Shown one piece after another: positions 54,931 through 64,000 of a DNA stretch of 64,000 nt. Below the pieces are notes generated by a model, which saw only the letters and a list, made by a program, of their open reading frames with translations, made no database searches and was not told the DNA's origin. Source of the stretch: Breviolum minutum Mf 1.05b.01 (Eukaryota; Sar; Dinophyceae; Suessiales; Symbiodiniaceae). Every line of letters begins with the position of its first letter. Position 1 is the stretch's first letter. Position numbers and translations under genes: made by a program. The DNA lies in the NCBI GenBank assembly GCA_000507305.1, contig DF241006.1, positions 1-64,000 of the forward strand, given 5' to 3'.

Positions 54931-56100
54931 TTGAATGGAATTTTTTCCACCAACCTATCCAACTGTAGGTCGACCAATGGGGTTTTCCACCTTGCCATCC
55001 CTGCTACCGAGGTTGGCTCGTGTACCAGGCCCTGTGATGGGGGTTTGATCAGTCACGGCCCCAATCCCTGGTACTTGATTCGGTGGATTCGATTGACAAG
55101 CACGAAGTCCTGCCAAGCGCCAAGCATTGGTTAATGAAAAAGTGTGTTTTTAAACAACTTGTGGCTGGTTCCATGTGTTATCTTCTAAGATATCAACTTG
55201 ATTGCCCTTCCTGATGTTTTTTCCATCAATAAAATCAAATCATGAATATGTTCCCGAACTAGGTACTTCACCCCTCCCCAAGGGATCCATCCAATCACCT
55301 GAGAAATTCTCGCCTGAGAATGGTTATGGAACATGAATCTAAATACGTTGCGTTCCGGAGGGGATTGGACACCCGAATCATGATCTGGCAATGTGATTGG
55401 ATGCAAAGTGCTTGTAAAAGTTCTTAGTCTTGAAACACATCCATCTTTCAGATCCGTGGGTTTCACACCACCCTGCCTATGGAAACAAAACATGTCCTCT
55501 TTGAACATGTTTTCGTCCGGTTGCATCTCCCATCTTCGGAATTCCACCGCAAACTTTCCGGAAAAAAAAACGGTAAGACGTACGAAATTCAGAACCCCGG
55601 GGTGTGGCTGTATCCTAACCCAACCACGATGCATGAATGTCATCCAGAGCTTGGAGCTGGGTCCACAGGAGGATTGAAGATAGCACATGGTTTATTAATT
55701 TTCTTCGGGTGATTTTGCCAAAGTGAAACCGTGGGAAATGGGAAAAGCCGGATTTTAGCCAAGTAGCAATGAAGTCAACTATAGATTTTAGACAAAACCA
55801 TGACTACTTTCTCTCTGCTTCAACACCTTGCCGATGTTCTAAGCAATTCACACAGACCCTGATTTTTGGGGGAATGCAAATCTCCCCTGCCTGGTAAGGG
55901 AATCTTTGTGAATCAAACATCTACACCCTCGAAAATTAACAGCTGGAACCCACTAAATGACGATTTCGTTTGAGATGAATTTTCATTCAGGCCATATCAC
56001 TAACAGTCTCACAAATGAAGGGTTTGTATAGGGATTCCCTATACTCAAAATGGTTCCTATTCCTGGTGGCTTCAGGTTAATTGTGTTGGTTGACCTTCAG

Positions 56101-56179
56101 GTGGTGCGAACGCGATATACGCTCTGGCGGGCAAAGTCTCCGCAAAGCATGCGTTGGACGGTGACGTGATGAGTTTTCG
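56101..56179 (+). CDS. Putative exon, G+C-rich
   Basis: GGTTGACCTTCAG then GANAIYALAGKVSAKHALDG and DVMSF to TTTTCG/GTGGGT. About 57% G+C and in a frame free of stops; family not recognised. Confidence 0.45.
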
Positions 56180-56796
56180 GTGGGTTGAAACGGTGTGCTA
56201 AAAGTCAGGTATATGAGGATGTGAGGATTATATGATAATGTGTGAGTTTTGTTAGCGAAGTTTATGGTTGGCTAAATTTATTTGATGAGTTCCTAAATTA
56301 TTCAAGATGTGATCTTGGTGGGAGTTATACTGGTAGGGGGTAAGGGGATTGTGAAAGGTATATATCTCCGTTTTGGTATAAACATTGGTAGCGGCCCTAC
56401 CAGATATCCAAAGAAAGAATCGCCAAAAGTTTGAATTCACCAGACTCTTGAAATAACTCGGCGAATCAACTTCCTTCTCACTAGACTGTTGAAAATATCA
56501 TAGTCTTCCAAATACCTCCTGACAAGTTCAGTACAGGACTGGGTATGAATTTGGGGTCGGGTGCAAAAAAACACCTCCTCATTGCTCATACCTATAGGGA
56601 TCCTAGGGATTGGCAACATTCTAGTACTTAGCCGATGTTTTTGAGGGGATGGTTGCTGTACTTAGGGATACTCTCCCTGCCAACAGTGCCCTTCCTTCCA
56701 TATCTCCTTCCGGGTTTCCAGTTCTCCTTTCGGTGTGTCCTGCTTGGAGATTTAAAAGTTACCTAAACATTCCTGATTTGTAAAGTGTACACATGA

Positions 56797-56907
56797 CTAG
56801 GTGGTGGCAAATCAAATGTTTTTTTTAAATCTTCACCCCGATCCCTGGGGAAGTGATCCAATTTGACGAGCATATTTTTCAACTGGGTTGGTTCAACCAC
56901 CAACTAG
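56797..56907. mobile_element. Family A introner-like element
   Basis: CTAGGTGGTGGCAAATCAAA at the left, GATCCAATTTGACGAGCAT inside, GGTTCAACCACCAACTAG at the right, with CTAG on both edges. Confidence 0.8.
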
Positions 56908-57159
56908 ATTTAGATAGATTTAGATACTGTAATGGGCTAAACCCACCAGTATCCTGAAGGGTCTCAGGGAGTTGTATAGGATAAGGCAGGCTCAATGGTT
57001 CCAAACATAGGTGGGCCATGGGGAGGTAAGGCTCGTATAGATAGACGCATTAAATACCACTTTCCATCCATTTCGATTTTGATTCATGTGGTGAAGACGC
57101 ATCTGTTTCAGAACTTTGATGCTACTGTTGATGTTGATGCTAATCACTTCATAGTTCTG

Positions 57160-57268
57160 TGCAAATTATGGCAACTAAACCCACGGTTTGTCACCCGAAA
57201 TGGCGGTTTCGGACCGGGAATCCCCTGATCATTCAAGTTTAGGAATTCTACAGTAATTTGCCGAGATC
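57160..57268. repeat. Family N repeat, diverged copy 3
   Basis: GCAAATTATGGCAACTAAAC, GTCACCCGAAATGGCGGTTT and CAGTAATTTGCCGAGATCAT follow the same order. Confidence 0.5.
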
Positions 57269-57269
57269 A

Positions 57270-59340
57270 TAGGTATAGTTTATCTTAGTTGATGACCTTC
57301 CAGCAGAAATTCTTTGATTTCTTTGGGTGGTTGGCCCGGCCGGAATGTGAGAATAAACATTCAACAGTCAAAAACTCACCAAACCAACTCACCTGAAGCT
57401 GATGTTCCAACCCACAGAGACCTCGAACAAATTTTGTTTGAGATGTATCTACTCAGGATCATTTGAACTGCTTTTTGGTGTCCACTCCCATTGCTTATAC
57501 CTGTCACTCGAGAATATGGGAAGGGTATGGTGATGGTTGACATGATGCAAGGAGTGAAACTAAGACATATCAAAGATGTTTATAGATGTGTGTACATGAT
57601 TTGTAATTATACGTATGACTATGATATGTTGTTTGTTTTTATATATTGACATGATACTGGATGTATATATTCGTACATCGAATGATATATTTACATTGTA
57701 TACAATATGCGTCTTATACATCAGTTTAGGATTCGGGTGAGTATTTGGTTTCTTCAATTCATTTGACAGTGCCACGCGTGGAAACTTTTATCGTTTAACG
57801 TTTCGTTTCAGTGAAGCGTTGGTTAAAGCTCGTTGACTAGAACAGTTTCCTATGTTTCCTTCTCGATTTGTGTTATGTTGGATCTTTTGTGGGGGGCGCA
57901 AGGTTCAATGAAAATACCTACAAACTTACATTACCTACTGTGAAACAATCCATTGGCGTGCAGTTATTTGTAAAACATCTCTACACGAAAGAAGCTTGGA
58001 TTCTTGTTGGCTTTTGTTCAGCAGTTCAGCAGGCGGTGTAGAAATATTGAAGAGAGCAATCAAGTGTTTTTCAAGAAACCTCTCGAATATTGAGTTCCGG
58101 ATAACATGTTTTTTTGGGCGCTTCCAATGAAGAAGGAAACCACCAGTTCTCGATGTTTCTGACTTCGCTGGCGTTTTTTTTCCTGATCTTCCATGCAAAT
58201 GAGGTAAGTGGAAATTTGGTGCTACCCAACATGAGGATGATTCCTTCTTCATGTTCACATACTTTGCCAAACCGGGTCCGGAGATATGAACAAGTCTTTG
58301 CAAAGTGATGTTTTTTGGGTCATGAAAATATTGATGCATTTCAATGATGCTGTGTACTGAAAGTCAACTGATTAGTCCTAGAAACCCGCCCATCTGAAGG
58401 GTTGACAACCTGAAATGGTTGATTCTTAAAGGAGTGCGTCTGCCATGCACTCCAATTTTGGGTAGATATTTCAGGTTGAATCAGGACGGGCCCTTAACAA
58501 CTTGGTGAATTTGATGGGTCTTTGGACATAGATTTTCATGTTTTTTTACATGGAATCCATTGAACAAAACATTCCTTGATGCAAATATGATTTATCCCTT
58601 TTGATCCAATGTATGTTATTAGTATAGAGTATAGATCGATACCTATATTTGGTTAATTTTTTGGTGTATTAGTATGTAAATATACCGATGAATCCTATGG
58701 GTATAGTTAGCAGTCACTCCATCTAAAATCAGAAACATAGCTCGAATGCCTCGAATCAACTTGTCAAACAACCAAGCCGATTTGCCCACATACCCTGCAA
58801 AAAATACCCCAAACTTCCTCTTTCACCCCCACAATTCGAAAGAAATTCCTTCAACATAAACTGAAATGGTGAAACGTCCTTTTGATTCCATCTTCCAGGG
58901 GGCCCCCTGTGGGTGAGATCTTAGAAAAAAACCAAGACGCCGATTTGCCAACACTACTTGGTGGCTCATGGCAGTTAGTAACGAATTATAGGTTGGGTTA
59001 TAACGATAATTAACCCATGAGAACTTGGTTGAACTTCGTCCCCTAAATAGGGTTTTCAATCACCCAACTTACTAACGATCGTTACGATCACTACCATTTT
59101 TGCCACCAAAAACACGGAGGTTTCTTGTGTTTTTTGGCGTGTTCTGAAGATTTGGCCTGGGATTTCCTCATCAACCAGGCCTTTTTTTGGGAGCCTTGGT
59201 GTCTGGTGAATGGGGAAACTTTTACTGGATTTTGAGTGGCAAAAAAGGCATCAGTTGTTAGGAAGCAGGCCATGATTTTTTGCCTTACACATGTTACATA
59301 TGATAGTTTGCAAAGTTTGCAGTTTGTTGTTTTTGTTTTT
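57270..59340. other. No gene recognised
   Basis: A decayed family B right half near 58638-58703. A minus frame at 57935-58339 is unsupported. Confidence 0.3.
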
Positions 59341-59348
59341 TTCTTTAG

Positions 59349-59631
59349 AATCGCAAGAAAAAGTTACCCTTCCCAAAGTCTCTGGGTAGCAATTCAACAC
59401 AAAAATTCCGCTCTGCAGGACTACATTCCCCTTCTTGTCAAAGCAGTACCACCTCCTTTACATGGAATGAGTCGCAGTGTGCCGCAGGGACATGGACCAA
59501 ACAAAACGAAATTCTTTAAAAAGCATGATGCAATGGGTGCAATGGGCTCAGAATTAAGCTGCCAGTTCGAGATCACAAAATTGCTCATATTTAGTAGTCT
59601 AAATCTAAATCAATTTTTAAAGGTCCAATAA
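59349..59631 (+). other. Exon-like island after a long pyrimidine tract
   Basis: GTTTTTTTCTTTAG then a frame including SLWVAIQHKNSALQDYIPLL and VKAVPPPLHG that stays open to 59631. A second frame is also open for 56 codons. The acceptor is strong; the donor is unresolved (TCGCA/GTGTGC is possible). Confidence 0.35.
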
Positions 59632-59944
59632 ATTTGGATGGCCACACATTTTAGTGGGTGGATACCTGTGTTTTTCGACTGAAGTACGAAGCTTTAAGAG
59701 GTTCCTACGTCCCCCCATTAAAAATTCGCAGATTCGACCATTTCCCACCGCCACGCAGTAGGTGCGCCCCAAAGTTGTAGGCATTGGATGAACTCCAAGA
59801 CTTAGTGGAGAGTTTTTTCACTTTTTTCTTTGTTTGGTGCCAATGCTGGGGCCATCCATTTTTCTTTGTTCCAGTAGCCGGGGGGTTAAAACGGCTGTTG
59901 CGGGTTACCATCCGATCCAGTCTTCTCAAAATTTTGAATGAACA

Positions 59945-60058
59945 TCTCCCTGAAACTAACAGCAATTTCGCCCCTGAAAATAAACCCCTTTGGAAAAGGA
60001 GATTCCGAGCTTGGAAAGCCACCATTTTTGGAGGCTATCTTAGGTTTTAGGGAGGGTT
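59945..60058. mobile_element. Family E element
   Basis: CTCCCTGAAACTAACAGCAA at the left and CTTAGGTTTTAGGGAGGG at the right, inner CGCCCCTGAAAATAA. Confidence 0.7.
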
Positions 60059-60177
60059 TTTTGTGAAGAATTCACATTTTGAACAACCCCCACAACTGAT
60101 GATTTTCCGAAAATCCAAGGAGGCCGTATGAGGGTCCAAAATGTTGGTTTTTGTGGGGAGGGTATTGGTTTGGAATT

Positions 60178-60281
60178 GTTGATGGAGGAAATCCTGCACC
60201 ACCTGACATGTATGAAACCTTGTAAATAATGGGATATTTACCATATCAAATGGTTATCTGGAATTTCTGAACCATCAACAG
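60178..60281. mobile_element. Family J element
   Basis: GTTGATGGAGGAAATCCTGC at the left and GGAATTTCTGAACCATCAAC at the right; inner CCCAT/ATGGG spacing as in 45431. Confidence 0.7.
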
Positions 60282-60817
60282 TATGAAGTCACAGGTTGCT
60301 TGGAGTTTGGTGGCTATACCTTTGGTTCGGTGTTTGGTACATTTTGGAAGTATAGGGAAAGGAAACAAAAAGACGGAGCATGAATTATTCTCGTTTTCAG
60401 CTTTCCACTAGATCAACCTCCCAAAGTTTGTTGCCTTTTTATTGGGGCTAGCGGGGGTGGTGGAATCATGAATTCTTTCTAATTCATTCATAAATCATTC
60501 AAAAACCCAACCAATTGTTTGGTGGTTTTTCTTGATTTTACAGTTCCTTCAGTCTAGCAGCTTGGTAGCTGGGTGTTTCACCCCTAAGCTGCTGGAAAAG
60601 CCTTTATATAAGGTAGTGAAAAAATACAGCACCTGGTGTCGTTGACCTTAACAGCTGACGTTCGCCATGAAATCACAAACCTGGACGGTCCTTGAAGTTG
60701 ATCATATTGGTTTACTGCTCTTTGTTGTTGGCACATTTGTTGATTGTATTGTTTTTGAGTGTTGTGATTCTTACCTCTTGCAATCCGGAATTGCAATGGT
60801 TGCCATGTTAATAGTCA

Positions 60818-60869
<52 letters not shown>

Positions 60870-60890
60870 GGTGTTGGTGTTGTTGTTGTT

Positions 60891-60921
<31 letters not shown>

Positions 60922-60931
60922 TTGCTGCTGT
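60818..60931 (+). repeat. (TTG)n microsatellite, about 114 bases
   Basis: Nearly uninterrupted TTG with a few CTG and GTG. It lies in an open frame (60667-61032) where it would read as about 38 consecutive hydrophobic residues, mostly leucine. Confidence 0.9.
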
Positions 60932-61142
60932 TTAATTTGCTGGTTAACTCTCAATGTTTTTTTCCACGTTTGCAACATCTTGCGAAAAATGTGGACTTCT
61001 CTCTCCGCATCAGGTGGTGGTCAGCTGTTTGATGCTGCCTCAGTTGGCCCACTACTTTCTCGAAACTTGGTCCTGTTATATAGGTTGATGTCAATTAATC
61101 AAGAAACACCTGAGCAATGAAAAAAAGGGCCCCTGGTTGTTT

Positions 61143-61250
61143 AGGGTATATAAGGGATGGATTATACTACCCAGGTATATGGGGATTATAATGAATCACT
61201 ATATAAGGATCCTTATTAAACAACCAGGATTTTTCATGGAACGTAATTAG
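61143..61250. mobile_element. Family C element
   Basis: GGGTATATAAGGGATGGATT, CCAGGTATATGGGGATTATA, AAACAACCAGGATTTTTCAT. Best copy of this family here. Confidence 0.65.
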
Positions 61251-61952
61251 GAGGTTTAGGAGCTTCTTTTTTGATGACTTGACTCAACTGATACAATTTG
61301 GTTAGCCAAATCCAATGACAACCCCTTTTCTTGAGGTAGAATTATCATGGTTTGGCTGAAATAGTTTGGGCATTTTTGCCTTGGAAATACTGGAGGAATG
61401 ACTGTATCTCCATGATGAAACATACGAATAAATGGTTTGACAGTTGATAGTGAAACAAATTCACTGTGCAAAAACCTTGGCTTAAACAGAACCTTGTTTT
61501 GAAGTGTTTTGAGAAAAGCGTCAATCCTGTAGTGTCATCTTCCTATTGATTAGTAGTGCAAATGTTCCTTAGCAAAGTGTAAGCAATGTAGCCCTGCAAT
61601 GCTTGGTTGAAGTCTTAGATACTTCATTTGCATTCGCTAAATTGATGAAAGACCAAGATGAGACATGGAGTTTCTGTCACCACGCAGTTGATGAGCTCCT
61701 CATTCTCCTTATTCGTCCCTGTTTCGCTCGATTTTTGTTAACAAAAACGATCACAACGTTCCAGCTGGGAACATTGAAAAGAAATGACACGCTAAAAATC
61801 ATTGTTCATCCTGAACTACACCCATGGGTGCTTTCAAAATTCCGTTGAAAGAACTGCTGATTTGATATGATTTGACTTTTAAGTTTCAAAGCAAAACCAG
61901 CATAATTAGATATTTTTCTTCCAGGTGGCCTTCTCCAAAAGAACATTTGTTT

Positions 61953-62066
61953 GGGATCATTCAATTACGTGTTTGGGGGGATCAAAAAATGTAAATGCAT
62001 TAAATTTGAGGGATTTCCCCTTAATAATGCATGAAGTTTGGGTTGGTAATGTATATGTCCCCTGTT
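61953..62066. repeat. Family L repeat, copy 2
   Basis: AAATTTGAGGGATTTCCCCT, GCATGAAGTTTGGGTTGGTA and TCCCCTGTTT as in 6772-6890. Confidence 0.75.
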
Positions 62067-62467
62067 TGTTAGGTACTTACTGAACGTTTCAGGGATTTTT
62101 GAAACCACTTGGATCACTTTCTCCACGGATCACTTCGATGTCGAGCTTGGCTCAAGGCTTGATTTCAAGACATGACAAACACACATGGCCCACCATCATA
62201 AAATGGAAAAACTTCATGGAACTGTGGATGGATTTGTGGTTGCATCTACTTTCTGAAAACTGCTGGGAATATATACTTATCATACTGATAGGCAGTGGTT
62301 TCAAGTATTTTCTATGTGTGCTCTGATTTTGTTCTATTTTGAAAGTCGCAATTTTTTTCCCAGGAAGGAACGTTACGACCTCTCCTGAAGATGGTCGACC
62401 AACAGTTGAGATTGAAGATCTTGGGGAAAAATCCCCATCATCGTGACAGATGTGAGTAACCACTTAA

Positions 62468-62583
62468 TGGATGTTTCCGGAAATAGTGGGTTTTCCCTCC
62501 AAATCATCCATTAAAAAATGAGGTTTTCCATTATTTTCACCATCCATAAAATAGGGTGTTTCCCCCTATTTTTGGGTTTCCAC
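62468..62583. mobile_element. Family D palindromic element, diverged
   Basis: GGATGTTTCCGGAAATAGTG at the left; CCCCTATTTTTGGGTTTCCA at the right. Confidence 0.65.
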
Positions 62584-63121
62584 CCAAATGGAATTTGTGC
62601 ATCATGGTGCAACAAAAAAACAAACCTCCAAGACTTTGATCTCTCAAATTTCATTTGGGGCATTTGAGGCATATAGTACGATGCTAGCTGCTAGCAACGT
62701 ATTTTTCATCAGTGACGAATCGTGTTTCTTTTTTCCAGGAAGTGTTTCAACAGAAAGAATCAACAAGTGGTTTCAAAGGTTTTTTTTCTGGCAGAGCTGA
62801 ACACAACTTCCAAGGAAAAGCAACAACAACAAGCAGCAGCCGCTGAAAGTGTCTATATATTTTTTCATGGTTTGAACAGGTGATTTTGTCCCAAATCCCC
62901 CGGCGTTGTTGATGGTTAACAAAAAACAGCACTCAACAAAACCCTTTGAGATACCTGATGAAAAAATCACAGCAACTTTCTTAGTCGGATGAATTTGTAT
63001 ATGTCAAATCATATATCTCCCGGTCTGTGTGCAAACATTGCCGGATGTTTGAACCAAGCAACCACCTAACCCAAATCCACCGGAATTTGACCCTCAACAT
63101 TTCCACAATTTTGGGCACCTG

Positions 63122-63182
63122 ATGCGCTTCTGGATTCTTCTTGCTGCCTTGCAAGGGTGCTTTGGTCCATTTGTTGCGTTGA
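63122..63182 (+). CDS. Possible first exon with a signal peptide
   Basis: ATG then RFWILLAALQGCFGPFVAL, hydrophobic with one basic residue at the front, ending GTTGA/GTTGAA. The start is in a G+C-rich stretch but has no defined acceptor upstream. Confidence 0.25.
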
Positions 63183-63268
63183 GTTGAACGGATGGCCAGG
63201 GCCAGGCCTCCCCCCCCAAAAAAAAGGAAGAGATAAATTATTACAAGATGGGGACCCCAAACTATTAT

Positions 63269-63388
63269 CCCTAGTCTTCCAAAATCATCCGAATACCTTG
63301 TGAGTAGGTGTTTGGGCCCCCTAAAGGCCTTGTCAGGAGGTGTTTGTGGGTCCAAACATCTATTCACAAGGTATTTGGAAGACTAGGG
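63269..63388. mobile_element. Family G palindromic element, copy 2
   Basis: CCCTAGTCTTCCAAAATCAT at the left and AAGGTATTTGGAAGACTAGG at the right; same 120-base length and layout as 8133. Confidence 0.85.
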
Positions 63389-64000
63389 CATAAGTGTATT
63401 TATCCCTAGTTATACCCATTTACAACCTGTGGTTTTTCATAGGGTTTGCCCACTTCTTGTAGGAAACCGTCCCGTCCCCACATCCCAAGTGAGGAATCTT
63501 CAGATTTAGGTTGAGAGCCCTGAGCCCAAATCACGCATAGCCCAAGCAGGAAGGTTTTTTTGTGAGCTTAGGGCAGGTCAAGATTACAGCATCCATCAAA
63601 CACCTCCAATTCGTTTTTTTGTTTTTTCTAGGTTGATTTTGGAATTTTGGATGTCTAGAGAAAGTCCACTTGGGAAAAATTAGTGTTTTTTTCAACTCTT
63701 CAGCTCAGCAGTGGTTTTTTGGATAAAAAGGTGATCTACAAATTTCAAACAAGGCTTTCTGTTGATTTCCCATAGGTGGTTCACAACATTGTAGCATTGA
63801 TTCATTGGTTGTGTGTTCACACGAAATCTTTATCACAATTCCCTGATTACAACATGTTGCAGCTTGTAACATGTTCATTGGTGATGAATTTCCATGTAGC
63901 TTAATCAGGGATTTTGTTTTCACAATTTCTCTGTCAAAAGCTGTTTTTTTTCAGCTCTCAAGTCAGACCACCTGGTGGGATTTCTGCTCCATCTAAGGTG

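Noticed and set aside
55185..55688. 167-codon minus open frame, the longest on that strand
   Set aside because: No recognisable family, overlaps plus open frames, and part resembles repeat sequence; no start or splice support.
1..64000. CRISPR array, tRNA, rRNA, bacterial operon or viral gene
   Set aside because: Repeats are palindromic dispersed elements without regular spacers; I saw no tRNA cloverleaf, rRNA core, ribosome binding sites or viral proteins.

Overview
This window looks like nuclear DNA of a photosynthetic dinoflagellate. Three things point there. First, a peridinin-type chlorophyll a-c binding antenna gene (36134-37241) is split by an intron that appears to start with GA instead of GT. 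Second, two intronless genes (10465-11268 and 21171-22181) each carry, just upstream, a sequence resembling the end of the dinoflagellate spliced leader. Third, most of the remaining sequence is A+T-rich and packed with roughly 100-bp inverted-repeat elements, of the kind that makes dinoflagellate genomes intron-rich. I place it no lower than dinoflagellate; a Symbiodiniaceae-like genome is a guess.

Layout. 1-1640 is a repeat block built on a recurring TTAGAATGA word, with local tandem duplications and one 251-bp inverted-repeat element. From about 5 to 30 kb the + strand holds a series of short, G+C-richer islands flanked by AG and GT (sometimes GC). Many are open in a frame that ends exactly at a plausible donor, and several encode hydrophobic segments. 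I read them as exons of one or more large intron-rich membrane-protein genes that I cannot name. Two complete intronless genes sit among these islands. Both encode a short ubiquitin-like domain followed by 6-8 BspA-type (LRR_5) 23-residue repeats, and they belong to a 1.8-kb duplication (9681-11440 and 20371-22205). The antenna gene is the only gene I can identify with confidence. From 38 to 64 kb a sparser set of islands continues, also mostly on the + strand, between more small elements and microsatellites.

How it fits together. All confident genes and nearly all exon-like islands run left to right, consistent with one-directional gene arrangement and trans-splicing. The space between exons is a deposit of at least a dozen distinct short inverted-repeat families. 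One of them (family A) begins CTAG/GTGGTGG and ends CCAACTAG, so removing it as a GT...AG intron would leave a single CTAG. That makes it a good candidate introner, i.e. a transposable unit that is also an intron. I saw no rRNA, tRNA, CRISPR array, prokaryotic operon, viral gene or transposase.
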